Positions 14,711-21,927 of a stretch of DNA of 40,700 nucleotides are shown here, one piece after another. The stretch's first letter is position 1. Every line of letters starts with the position of its first letter. The notes under the pieces were generated by a model. It saw only the letters and a list, made by a program, of their open reading frames with translations, did no database searches and was not told where the DNA came from. Source of the DNA: Isoptericola sp. (GTDB taxonomy: Bacteria > Actinomycetota > Actinomycetes > Actinomycetales > Cellulomonadaceae); assembly GCA_031180595.1 (NCBI GenBank), contig JAPSLQ010000008.1, forward strand, positions 1 to 40,700, written 5' to 3'. The translations under genes were made by a program, and so were the position numbers.

Positions 14711-16372
14711 TCAGTCCCGGGCGAAGCGGAGCCTCGCGGGCGTCTCGCTCGGGGCCGCCTTGCGCAGGAAGTCCCGGCGCTGCGCGGCGAAGCCGTGGCG
14801 GTCGTCGAACAGGTCCCGCGCCATCTCGGCCAGCTCGACGGTGCGGTAGTACGACAGCGGGCGGCCCGCGGCGTCGGGGTCGGTTCCCTCGGGGCGACGG
14901 GCCGGCGGGGCCGACGCCGCCGCGCGCGCCTGCGCGGCGAGCCACGTGGCGAACTCCTCCGGGTCGCGCGGGCCCACCGCGTCGACGAGCCCGAGCTGCT
15001 GGGCGCGCGCGGCCCCGACGGGCAGCTTCTCGCCCAGCAGCGACTCGGCGACGTCCGTGCCCACGCGGGCCGGCAGCGCCCAGGTGTGCAGCTCCGAGCC
15101 GAAGATGCCCATGTCGTAGTACGGGTTGAGCACGACGCCGTCGCGTGCGACGACGACGTCGGCGCACAGCGCCGCCATGACGCCGCCGGCCCCGGCGTTC
15201 GCCGTGATCGCGGCGACCGTCGTCTGCTCGGCCCGGGCGAGCGCCTCGCACAGGTCGTCGATCGCCTGGATGTTGGCCCACGCCTCCACGGCCGGGTCGT
15301 CGGCCGCGTCGATCATGCCGAGGTGGATGCCGTTGGAGAAGGTGTGCTCGGTGCCGCGCACCACGAGCACCGTCGTGTCCTCCGTGAGGGCCTTCTCGAC
15401 GGCCGCCGTCAGCCGCAGGCACTGCTCGGTGTGCATCGCGCCGTTGTAGGAGCGGATCGTCAGGTAACCGACGTCGCCGTCGCGCTCGTAGACCGACTCC
15501 GCGAGCGCCGCCGGCGCCTCGAGGTACGGCGAGCGGCGTCCGGCGTCGAGCACGAGGCGCGCGGGCAGCTTGGGACCGCGCCGCTCGGCCAGCTCGGCCG
15601 CGTAGCCGACCCAGAGGGTCCCCTCGCCGGTCGCGAGGGCGACCGCCTCGCCGTCGTGCCCGACGACGGAGCCCGGCTCCGCGGCCGGCGCCTCGGACGT
15701 CGCCACGGCGTCGAACAGGCAGACCCGGCGCCCGTCCACGACCGCCGGGGCACCCGGGGCGCCGTCGGCGGCCGCGACGCGGCGCGCCAGCTCGGGGGCC
15801 GGCAGGGACCAGTCGAGCTCGAACGCGGCGCGGCGCAGCAGCGGCAGCTCGCCCGTGCCCGTGACCTCCCGCTCGAGGTCCTCGGCAGGGACGGGCGCCT
15901 CGCCGGCGGCCACCTTGCGCAGGACCTCGTCCACGCAGCGCATCGCGGCGTCGGCGACCGGGCCGTTGTACAGGGCGCTCTTGGCGACGGGCACCCGGGG
16001 CATCGGGAACGTGGCGGTGGCCCAGACCGGACCCGCGTCCATCTCCTCGACGGCGGACAGCGCGGTGACGCCCCACCGCTCGCGCCCGTCCAGGATCGCG
16101 TGGTCGAGCGACGAGGGACCGCGGTCTCCCACCGGGCCCGGGTGCACGACGACCGTGGGCCAGCGGTCCCAGACCTCGCGGGGCACCCGATGCTTCAGGA
16201 ACGGCGCCAGGATCAGGTCGGGGTCGATCTCCTCGACGGCGGCGGTCAGCTCCTCGGGCGTCGCGAAGGCGGGTGCGAGCTCGACGCCGACGTCGTGCCC
16301 GGCGTCGGTCAGGTGGCACCACACGCGCTGCGTGAGGCCGTTGAACGCGGAAACCAGCAGCAAGATCCTCAA
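14711..16372 (-). CDS. hoxX: HoxX-like hydrogenase maturation protein
   Basis: 553 residues from TTG at 16372, supported by GAGGGGGAG just upstream. The N-terminal formyltransferase-like half has HPGPVGDRGPSSLDHAI (77-93), and MDAGPVWAT follows. The C-terminal half is an enoyl-CoA hydratase fold (TIRSYNGAMHTEQC, then NAGAGGVMAALCADVVV, then NPYYDMG and LVDAVGPRDPEEF). This fusion is specific to HoxX, which makes CO from formyl-THF/formyl-CoA for the [NiFe]-hydrogenase active site under aerobic conditions. No hydrogenase or hyp gene lies in this window, so here it is an orphan. Its neighbours are holB and a lipoprotein. The family call is firm. Confidence 0.88.
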   Translation of the reverse strand: MRILLLVSAFNGLTQRVWCHLTDAGHDVGVELAPAFATPEELTAAVEEIDPDLILAPFLKHRVPREVWDRWPTVVVHPGPVGDRGPSSLDHAILDGRERWGVTALSAVEEMDAGPVWATATFPMPRVPVAKSALYNGPVADAAMRCVDEVLRKVAAGEAPVPAEDLEREVTGTGELPLLRRAAFELDWSLPAPELARRVAAADGAPGAPAVVDGRRVCLFDAVATSEAPAAEPGSVVGHDGEAVALATGEGTLWVGYAAELAERRGPKLPARLVLDAGRRSPYLEAPAALAESVYERDGDVGYLTIRSYNGAMHTEQCLRLTAAVEKALTEDTTVLVVRGTEHTFSNGIHLGMIDAADDPAVEAWANIQAIDDLCEALARAEQTTVAAITANAGAGGVMAALCADVVVARDGVVLNPYYDMGIFGSELHTWALPARVGTDVAESLLGEKLPVGAARAQQLGLVDAVGPRDPEEFATWLAAQARAAASAPPARRPEGTDPDAAGRPLSYYRTVELAEMARDLFDDRHGFAAQRRDFLRKAAPSETPARLRFARD

Positions 16373-16481
16373 GACGACTCCCCCTCGTGGCCGACCGGTG
16401 GGGCACCGGTCGACGCCGTGGAACATCACAGGCCACGACGGGCCCTCCTGGCAAGTGCCGCCCGGGCGGGCGCGGCCCGGC

Positions 16482-17618
16482 TCAGCCCTGGGGACGCAGC
16501 GCGATCGCCATGGCCTCGAGGGCCAGCAGCGGCGCGACGTTGCCCTCCAGACGCTCGCGCGCGAGCCCGATCGCGTCCATCCGGCGCACCGTCTGCTCGG
16601 GTGTCGAGTCGGCCGCCAGGGCGCGCACGGTCGCGGCGTGCTCGGTGTTGACGAGCTCGACGTCGGCGCCGAGCTGGACCACGAGCACGTCCCGGTAGAG
16701 CGAGAGCAGGTCGACCATCGCCCGGTCGAGCACGTCGCGCTGGTGCCGCGTGGCGCGACGCTTCTGGTCCTCCTCGAGCTGGCGGAGCTGGGAGCGCAGG
16801 CGCGGCGGGAGCGTGTCCCCCTCGCCGACGCCGAGGGCGCGCAGGAGCTCGGCCTTCTCCGCCGCGTCACGCTCGACCGTCGCGGCCGCGGCCTCGGCCT
16901 TGGCGACGTCGACGAGCTCGCCGGCGGCGAGCACCGCGTCGGGCACGCCGCGGATGCGGCGCGCGATCTCGAGCACCGACGCGCGCCGCTCGCGTGCGCC
17001 GGGGTCGCGGGCGAGCCTGCGGGCCAGACCGACGTGGCTCTGCGCGGCGCGTGCCGCCGTCAGCGCGACGGCGGGATCGACGCCGTCACGGCGAACCAGG
17101 AGCTCGGCCACGGCCTCGGCGGGCGGCACCCGCAGCACGACCCCGCGGCACCGCGACCGGATCGTCGGCAGCACGTCCTGCGCGCTCGGCGCGCAGAGCA
17201 CCCACACGGTGTGCGGGGGCGGCTCCTCGATCGCCTTGAGCAGCACGTTGGTGGTGCGCTCGGCCATGCGGTCGGCGTCCTCGACCACGATGACGCGGTA
17301 CCGGCCCGAGGACGGCGTGCGTGACGCCGTGCCGATGAGCTCGCGCACCTCTTCGATCTGGATGACGACCTTCTCGGTCGCGACCACCGTCAGGTCCGGG
17401 TGCGTGCCGGCGAGCGTCGTCGTGCACGCCTTGCACCGGCCGCAGCCGCCCTGCTCGCACTGGAGGGCGGCCGCGAACGCGCGCGCGGCCACGGACCGGC
17501 CCGAGCCGGGCGGGCCCGTCACCAGCCAGGCGTGCGTCATCGCCGCCGGGTCGGTCGCGGCCCGCCGCAGCACGCTCACGGCCTCCGGCTGACCGACGAC
17601 GTCGTCCCACACGGTCAC
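16482..17618 (-). CDS. holB: DNA polymerase III subunit delta'
   Basis: 378 residues from GTG at 17618, overlapping the tmk stop by four bases (GTGA). AAA+ clamp-loader features: TGPPGSGRS in the P-loop position (Arg replaces the usual Lys), a four-Cys zinc module (CEQGGCGRCKAC), VEDADRM in the Walker B position, and SRC (IRSRCRG). The C-terminal half (about 230-378) is the helical collar. It belongs to the clamp loader that puts the beta clamp on DNA. The altered P-loop agrees with delta' being an ATPase-inactive stator in many bacteria. Confidence 0.93.
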   Translation of the reverse strand: MTVWDDVVGQPEAVSVLRRAATDPAAMTHAWLVTGPPGSGRSVAARAFAAALQCEQGGCGRCKACTTTLAGTHPDLTVVATEKVVIQIEEVRELIGTASRTPSSGRYRVIVVEDADRMAERTTNVLLKAIEEPPPHTVWVLCAPSAQDVLPTIRSRCRGVVLRVPPAEAVAELLVRRDGVDPAVALTAARAAQSHVGLARRLARDPGARERRASVLEIARRIRGVPDAVLAAGELVDVAKAEAAAATVERDAAEKAELLRALGVGEGDTLPPRLRSQLRQLEEDQKRRATRHQRDVLDRAMVDLLSLYRDVLVVQLGADVELVNTEHAATVRALAADSTPEQTVRRMDAIGLARERLEGNVAPLLALEAMAIALRPQG

Positions 17619-18328
17619 GAGAGTCCCTCGGGGCTCGCGGGGCTCGCCCCGGGCAGGGAGTCGGCGTCGACGACCCGCACGGCCTCCTCGACGACGGGCG
17701 TCAGGTCGAGGCGGGCAGCGACGTCGACCCGGATCTGCGCCTGGATGTCGGAGACCTCGCCCCCGGCGTCGATCACGACCCAGCGGCCCGGGTCGGCGGC
17801 GGCGCGGCGCAGGAACGCCTCGCGCGTGCGGCGGTGGAAGCCGTCGCCGGCGCGCTCGAGCCGGTCGGGCTCGCCCGTGCGCCGGGCCTCGGCGACGACC
17901 GGGTCGAGGTCGAGGAGGATCGTGACGTCCGGCAGCAGCCCGCGCGTGGCCCACAGCGAGAGCTGCTCGACCTCGTCCTCCGCGAGCTCGCGACCACCGG
18001 CCTGGTACGCGACCGACGAGTCGAGGTAGCGGTCGGTCACCACGACGGCCCCGCGCTCGAGCGCGGGCCGCACGAGCGTCGCGACGTGGTGGGCCCTGTC
18101 CGCCGCGTAGAGCAGCGCCTCGGCCCGCGGGTCGACGTGGTCGCCGTGCAGCACCAGCCGTCGGACCTCGCGCCCGAACTCCGTGCCGCCGGGCTCGCGC
18201 GTCACCACGACCTCGCGGCCCGTCACCGCGCCCAGCCACTCGCCCAGCAGCCGCGCGTGCGTGGACTTGCCGACGCCGTCGCCGCCCTCGAACGAGACGA
18301 AGAACCCGGGTGCGCTGCTCACGGCCAC
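17615..18328 (-). CDS. tmk: Thymidylate kinase
   Basis: 237 residues. P-loop FEGGDGVGKST near the start, TREPGGTEFG, the DRYLDSSVAYQ motif, and a lid region with RLERAGDGFHRR. It phosphorylates dTMP to dTDP. The length includes an extra C-terminal tail of about 20 residues. The start is GTG at 18328; a second GTG 6 bases downstream is possible. The tmk-holB order is standard in actinobacteria. Confidence 0.95.
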   Translation of the reverse strand: MAVSSAPGFFVSFEGGDGVGKSTHARLLGEWLGAVTGREVVVTREPGGTEFGREVRRLVLHGDHVDPRAEALLYAADRAHHVATLVRPALERGAVVVTDRYLDSSVAYQAGGRELAEDEVEQLSLWATRGLLPDVTILLDLDPVVAEARRTGEPDRLERAGDGFHRRTREAFLRRAAADPGRWVVIDAGGEVSDIQAQIRVDVAARLDLTPVVEEAVRVVDADSLPGASPASPEGLS

Positions 18329-18430
18329 ACACTATCCGCGCTCGCCCACACCTCGCGGCGTCGTCCCCCGCCGGGGAGCGGAGAGCTCCGTGCCGTCCCA
18401 GGATGGGAGGAGGACGACGAGGAGGCGCTC

Positions 18431-18829
18431 ATGAGAGAACAGCCGACCACCACGACGCTCACCGAGGACAGGGCCTGGGAGCTGCTCGCCCAGCAGAGCA
18501 TCGGCCGCCTCGCGACGGTCGACGACGGCCGGCCCGACATCGTCCCGGTCGGCTACACGGTGGAGGACCGGACGATCTACGTCCGCACCAGCCCGGGCAC
18601 CAGGCTCGCCCGGCTGGCCGAGGGCGCCGACGTCGCGTTCGAGGCCGACCGGCTGGGGTTCGACGTCGCCGAGAGCGTCGTCGTCAAGGGCACGGCCGAG
18701 GTCCTGGAGCACGGCTCGGACCGGACGATGGCCGAGGCGACGGGCGTGGTCACCTTCGCCCGAGGCCACAAGGACGTCTGGGTGAGGATCACGCCGTCGG
18801 AGGTCACCGGCCGCCACCTCAACCGCTGA
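18431..18829 (+). CDS. Pyridoxamine 5'-phosphate oxidase-family flavin/F420-type protein
   Basis: 132 residues; the ATG at 18431 follows GAGGAGG. The sequence ITHD-type opening (LTEDRAWELLAQQSIGRLATVDDGRPDIVPVGY) and IYVRTSPGTRLARL match the split-barrel PNPOx-like fold of small actinobacterial flavin- or F420-binding proteins. Catalysis is not predictable. It overlaps the end of the convergent FUSC gene by 11 bases. Confidence 0.85.
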   Translation: MREQPTTTTLTEDRAWELLAQQSIGRLATVDDGRPDIVPVGYTVEDRTIYVRTSPGTRLARLAEGADVAFEADRLGFDVAESVVVKGTAEVLEHGSDRTMAEATGVVTFARGHKDVWVRITPSEVTGRHLNR

Positions 18830-19925
18830 CGGCGAGCTCCTCGAGAGCGCGGCGCAGGTCGAGCACGAAGGCGCCGGCCACGAAGTAGTCCTGGTCGCTC
18901 TCGGCCTGGACCTCGCGGACGCGGACCCGCAGGTCCTCGACCGCGTCGTCGAGCGCCTGCCGCTCCGGCTCGCCGAGGCCGTGGAGGTCGTGGTCCCGCA
19001 GGGCCGTGGCCAGCGCGTGGAGCGCGCGCACGGCCGCCGGCCGCAGCGCCTTCCCGAGCGCCACCTCCTCGCGGTCCCGGCGCTCCCACTCGACGGCCAG
19101 GCGCACCAGGTCGTCGACGACGCCGGCGACGGCGATCAGGGCCCGCGCCCGGCGCCGTTGCGCGTCGGCCCACTCCCCGTACCGGCGTGCCCGCCGGTTG
19201 ACCCGCCTCGCCTCGTCGCTCTGGCTCACCGACTCCTGGGCCTGCCGGATGACGGGGTCGATCGACCGCTGCCGCTCCGGCCACTCGTCGCCCGACGGCG
19301 GCACCTCGCCGTCGAGGCCGTCCGCGAGCGTGTCGAGCTGGTCCACGAGGACGTCGCGCAGCCGGTCGAGCGCCTCCTCCGACGGTGTGAGCGGCAGCGG
19401 CGGCACCAGGAGGTTGACCGCGACACCGATCCCCGCGCCGAGCGCCACGAGCCCGCCGTAGGCGCCCACGTACCCCTCGGGGTCCGCCTGGCCCAGGATG
19501 AGCACGAACAGCGCGGACGTCACCGCCCACAGGCCCATGTCCCCGAGGGGGCGCCACGTCGACGCCAGGAGCGCGAGCCCTACCGCGACCGCGACGGCCG
19601 CGGCGCCGGGCTCGAGGACGAGGTCGACGAGCCGGGCGACGGCCGCACCGATGAGGATCGCGCCCGTCGCCTGGACCGCCGCGCGCACCGAGCGCACGAC
19701 CGTCCCCGTCGTCGCGACGACCGCGCCGAGGGGCGCGTAGTAGGGGTATTCCGAGAAGGGCGCCGGCATGACCAGGCCGACGAGCCAGGCGATCGCCGCG
19801 GCGGCCGCCCCGCGCAGCGCGACCGACCACCCTGGGTGGCGCGCCCACGTCCGGTAGACGCGCTGCGCCGGCGACCACCGCACCGGCAGCACGGGGTCGT
19901 CGGGCCCGATGGTTCGGCGACGCAC
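18819..19925 (-). CDS. FUSC / aromatic acid exporter family membrane protein
   Basis: 368 residues. A hydrophobic N-terminal half (about 30-175) has about six helices (GAAAAAIAWLVGLVM through LLVPPLPL), followed by a charged helical cytoplasmic half (180-368). This is the layout of the ArAE/FUSC efflux proteins. The motif PYYAPLGAVV is typical of their first repeat. It lies 4 bases after a Gfo/Idh oxidoreductase gene and likely shares its transcript with the MarR regulator. Confidence 0.85.
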   Translation of the reverse strand: MRRRTIGPDDPVLPVRWSPAQRVYRTWARHPGWSVALRGAAAAAIAWLVGLVMPAPFSEYPYYAPLGAVVATTGTVVRSVRAAVQATGAILIGAAVARLVDLVLEPGAAAVAVAVGLALLASTWRPLGDMGLWAVTSALFVLILGQADPEGYVGAYGGLVALGAGIGVAVNLLVPPLPLTPSEEALDRLRDVLVDQLDTLADGLDGEVPPSGDEWPERQRSIDPVIRQAQESVSQSDEARRVNRRARRYGEWADAQRRRARALIAVAGVVDDLVRLAVEWERRDREEVALGKALRPAAVRALHALATALRDHDLHGLGEPERQALDDAVEDLRVRVREVQAESDQDYFVAGAFVLDLRRALEELAVSG

Positions 19926-19929
19926 CCCG

Positions 19930-21015
19930 TCACGCTACGGGGCGGTGCCCGTCCTCGCCCGGGTAGACGACCCCGACCTGACGACGCGCCTCGTCGAGGA
20001 TCGCCATGACCTCCAGCGTGTCCTGCCACGTCATGCGCGGGCTCTCGACCTCGCCCGCGGCGACGCGGCGCGCCACCTCCGCGGCCTCGTAGGCCTTGCC
20101 CTCGCCGGCGGGGCTCTCGAACGCCGCGGTCGAACCGTCGGCGCGGACCACGCGGAAGCCGGTCGGCCTGAGGAAGCCCTCCGGGATCTCGATGCGTCCC
20201 CGCGTCCCGGTGATCGTCGCGGCCGCCCGGCCGGGGGACCGCGAGGAGGTGCGCAGCACCGCGTGCGCGCCCGAGTCGTAGCCGAGGATCATCGCGACGT
20301 GGTCGTCGACCCCGGTCGCGGCGCGCGTCCCGACCGCCGTGACGGATGCGGGCGCGCCGAGCAGGTCGTGCGCGAACGCCACCGGGTAGACACCCAGGTC
20401 GAGGAGGGCGCCGCCCGCGAGCTCGGGCGCGAACAGCCGGTGCGCCGGGTCGAACGGGAACAGCACGTCGAAGTCGGCCGCGACCGTGACCACCTCGCCG
20501 ATCTCGCCGCGCGCGATCACCGACCGCAGCGCCGCGACGTGCGGGAGGAACCGCGTCCACATGGCCTCCATGCAGAACACCCCCGCCTCGCGTGCCGCGT
20601 CGAGGACCAGGCGCGACTCCGCGGCCGAGCGCGTGAGCGGCTTCTCCACGAGCACGTGCTTGCCGGCCCGGACGGCCAGCAGGGCGTGCTCGAGATGGTG
20701 GGAGTGCGGCGTGGCCACGTAGACGACGTCGACCTCGTCGTCGGCGACCAGGTCGGCGTACGAGCCGTGGGCGCGGGCACCGGGGGCGTGGGACCGGGCG
20801 AACGCCTCGGCCCGGGCGAGGTCGCGCGAGCCGACCGCGACGACGCTCGAGGCCGTGCGCTCGCGCACGCCGGCGCTGAAGGAGGCCGCGATGCCTCCCG
20901 CGCCGAGGACGCCCCAGCGCACGGGCGGTGCCGCGAGCAGGTCGGGGACGGTACCGGGGAGGTCGCTCGGGCTCAGCCGGGGCGCGTAGGAGGACGGGTC
21001 GACGACGACGGTCAT
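19930..21015 (-). CDS. Gfo/Idh/MocA-family NAD(P)-dependent oxidoreductase
   Basis: 361 residues. After about 30 extra residues a Rossmann fold begins (WGVLGAGGIAASF), with VYVATPHSHH and the EKP motif (VLVEKPLT), then a C-terminal domain with ALLDLGVYPVAF, where Asp and Tyr lie near the hydride transfer site. The family oxidises sugars or polyols; the substrate is not clear. It is preceded by a MarR gene at 4 bases and followed by the FUSC gene at 4 bases. Confidence 0.9.
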   Translation of the reverse strand: MTVVVDPSSYAPRLSPSDLPGTVPDLLAAPPVRWGVLGAGGIAASFSAGVRERTASSVVAVGSRDLARAEAFARSHAPGARAHGSYADLVADDEVDVVYVATPHSHHLEHALLAVRAGKHVLVEKPLTRSAAESRLVLDAAREAGVFCMEAMWTRFLPHVAALRSVIARGEIGEVVTVAADFDVLFPFDPAHRLFAPELAGGALLDLGVYPVAFAHDLLGAPASVTAVGTRAATGVDDHVAMILGYDSGAHAVLRTSSRSPGRAAATITGTRGRIEIPEGFLRPTGFRVVRADGSTAAFESPAGEGKAYEAAEVARRVAAGEVESPRMTWQDTLEVMAILDEARRQVGVVYPGEDGHRPVA

Positions 21016-21019
21016 GGCC

Positions 21020-21547
21020 TCACGGTAGCGCCGCGGCCGGGACGGCGGCGGTGTCGTCCACGCCGTGCAGGACGCCGGCGGCCGCCGCAGGCTTCCGGGG
21101 ACCGTGCGCCGCGGCGATCACGGCGTCCGCGGCCGTCTTGACGCGTTCGAGCTCCTCGAGGCTCAGCCCGGTCGCCTGCACGACGCGCGCGGGGACCGCG
21201 AGCGCCTCGGTGCGCAGCGCGGCACCGGCCTCGGTGAGGTGCAGCTCGACGACGCGCGCGTCGCCGGCCGCCCGGCGGCGCTCCACCAGACCCTGCTGCT
21301 CGAGCCGCTTGAGCAGCGGCGAGAGGGTGCCGGGGTCGAGGTACAGGCGGGCCGCGAGACCCGTGACCGTCGTCGTGGCGCCGGTACGGGAGTCCTCCCA
21401 CAGCCCGAGCATGACGAGGTACTGGGGGTGCGTGAGGCCCATCGGCTCGAGGATCGGCCGGTACAGGGCGACCATCGCCCGGGCGGCGGCGGAGAGCGCG
21501 AAGCAGACCTGCGCCTCGAGCGCGAGCGGGTCCTCCGGCCGGTCCAT
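21020..21547 (-). CDS. MarR/OhrR-family transcriptional regulator
   Basis: 175 residues from ATG at 21547. The winged-helix core is present: LTHPQYLVMLGLWE, TVTGLAARLYLDPGTLSPLLKRLEQQGLVER and the wing with RRAAGDARVVELHLT. There is a single Cys near the N-terminus (ALEAQVCFALS), in the position of the redox-sensing Cys of OhrR. It may thus respond to organic peroxide. The downstream exporter and oxidoreductase are the probable targets; palindromes at 21581-21600 are the probable operator. Confidence 0.9.
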   Translation of the reverse strand: MDRPEDPLALEAQVCFALSAAARAMVALYRPILEPMGLTHPQYLVMLGLWEDSRTGATTTVTGLAARLYLDPGTLSPLLKRLEQQGLVERRRAAGDARVVELHLTEAGAALRTEALAVPARVVQATGLSLEELERVKTAADAVIAAAHGPRKPAAAAGVLHGVDDTAAVPAAALP

Positions 21548-21580
21548 GGCTCCAGGGTAGGACGAGCTATGCTTCGACGA

Positions 21581-21600
21581 CCAATACTTGGCGCACCAAG
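21581..21600. promoter_or_regulatory. Overlapping palindromes, likely MarR/OhrR operator
   Basis: CCAA-TAC-TTGG (21581-21591) and CTTGG-CGCA-CCAAG (21587-21600) are overlapping perfect inverted repeats in the 61-bp gap between the MarR gene and the divergent small gene at 21609. MarR proteins often bind such short palindromes. Confidence 0.5.
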
Positions 21601-21608
21601 GAGTTGCT

Positions 21609-21842
21609 ATGGGCAAGCGCACCCGGCCGCAGGACGATCGCACGTGGGGCATGCGGGTCACCGAGAGCCTGCTGCCGTTCTTCGGCCCGGCCTCCATCCG
21701 CCGCACCCCGCCGCGCCCGGTGCGCCCCGAGGACCGCGCGCGCGACGCGGAGCTGCGCCGCACGCTCGACCGCGTGACGGGCCCCGACGGCCGGACCTAC
21801 GTCGTCGAGCGGACCGTCGTCGAACGGACCGACGCGACCTGA
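21609..21842 (+). CDS. Small basic hypothetical protein
   Basis: 77 residues; the ATG at 21609 has AAGGAG 7 bases upstream. Basic N-terminal half (GKRTRPQDDRTWGMRVTESLLPFFGPASI) and a C-terminal beta-like stretch (DGRTYVVERTVVE). No membrane helix. Divergent from the MarR gene across the palindromes, so possibly under its control. Family not recognised, though such short Arg-rich proteins are common in actinobacteria. Confidence 0.65.
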   Translation: MGKRTRPQDDRTWGMRVTESLLPFFGPASIRRTPPRPVRPEDRARDAELRRTLDRVTGPDGRTYVVERTVVERTDAT

Positions 21843-21863
21843 CCGGACCGCCTCCGCGCGACC

Positions 21864-21908
21864 GGAGCTCCGGCCCGCCGCCCCGGACGGGCAGCGGGCC
21901 AGAGCTCC
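21864..21908. terminator. Hairpin between convergent genes
   Basis: GGAGCTC-x-GGCCCGC pairs with GCGGGCC-x-GAGCTCC, a 14-bp stem with one mismatch. It lies between the small gene ending at 21842 and the protease gene ending at 21928, suiting a bidirectional terminator. Confidence 0.6.
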
Positions 21909-21927
21909 GTCGGTGCCGCGAGGGCGC

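Noticed and set aside
14463-16454. A 663-codon minus-strand frame
   Set aside because: It is a different frame over hoxX, Arg/Gly/Ala-rich and without domain features.
16482-17618. holB as a disrupted gene because its P-loop lacks Lys
   Set aside because: Delta' subunits often have altered nucleotide sites; the zinc module, SRC and full length are intact.
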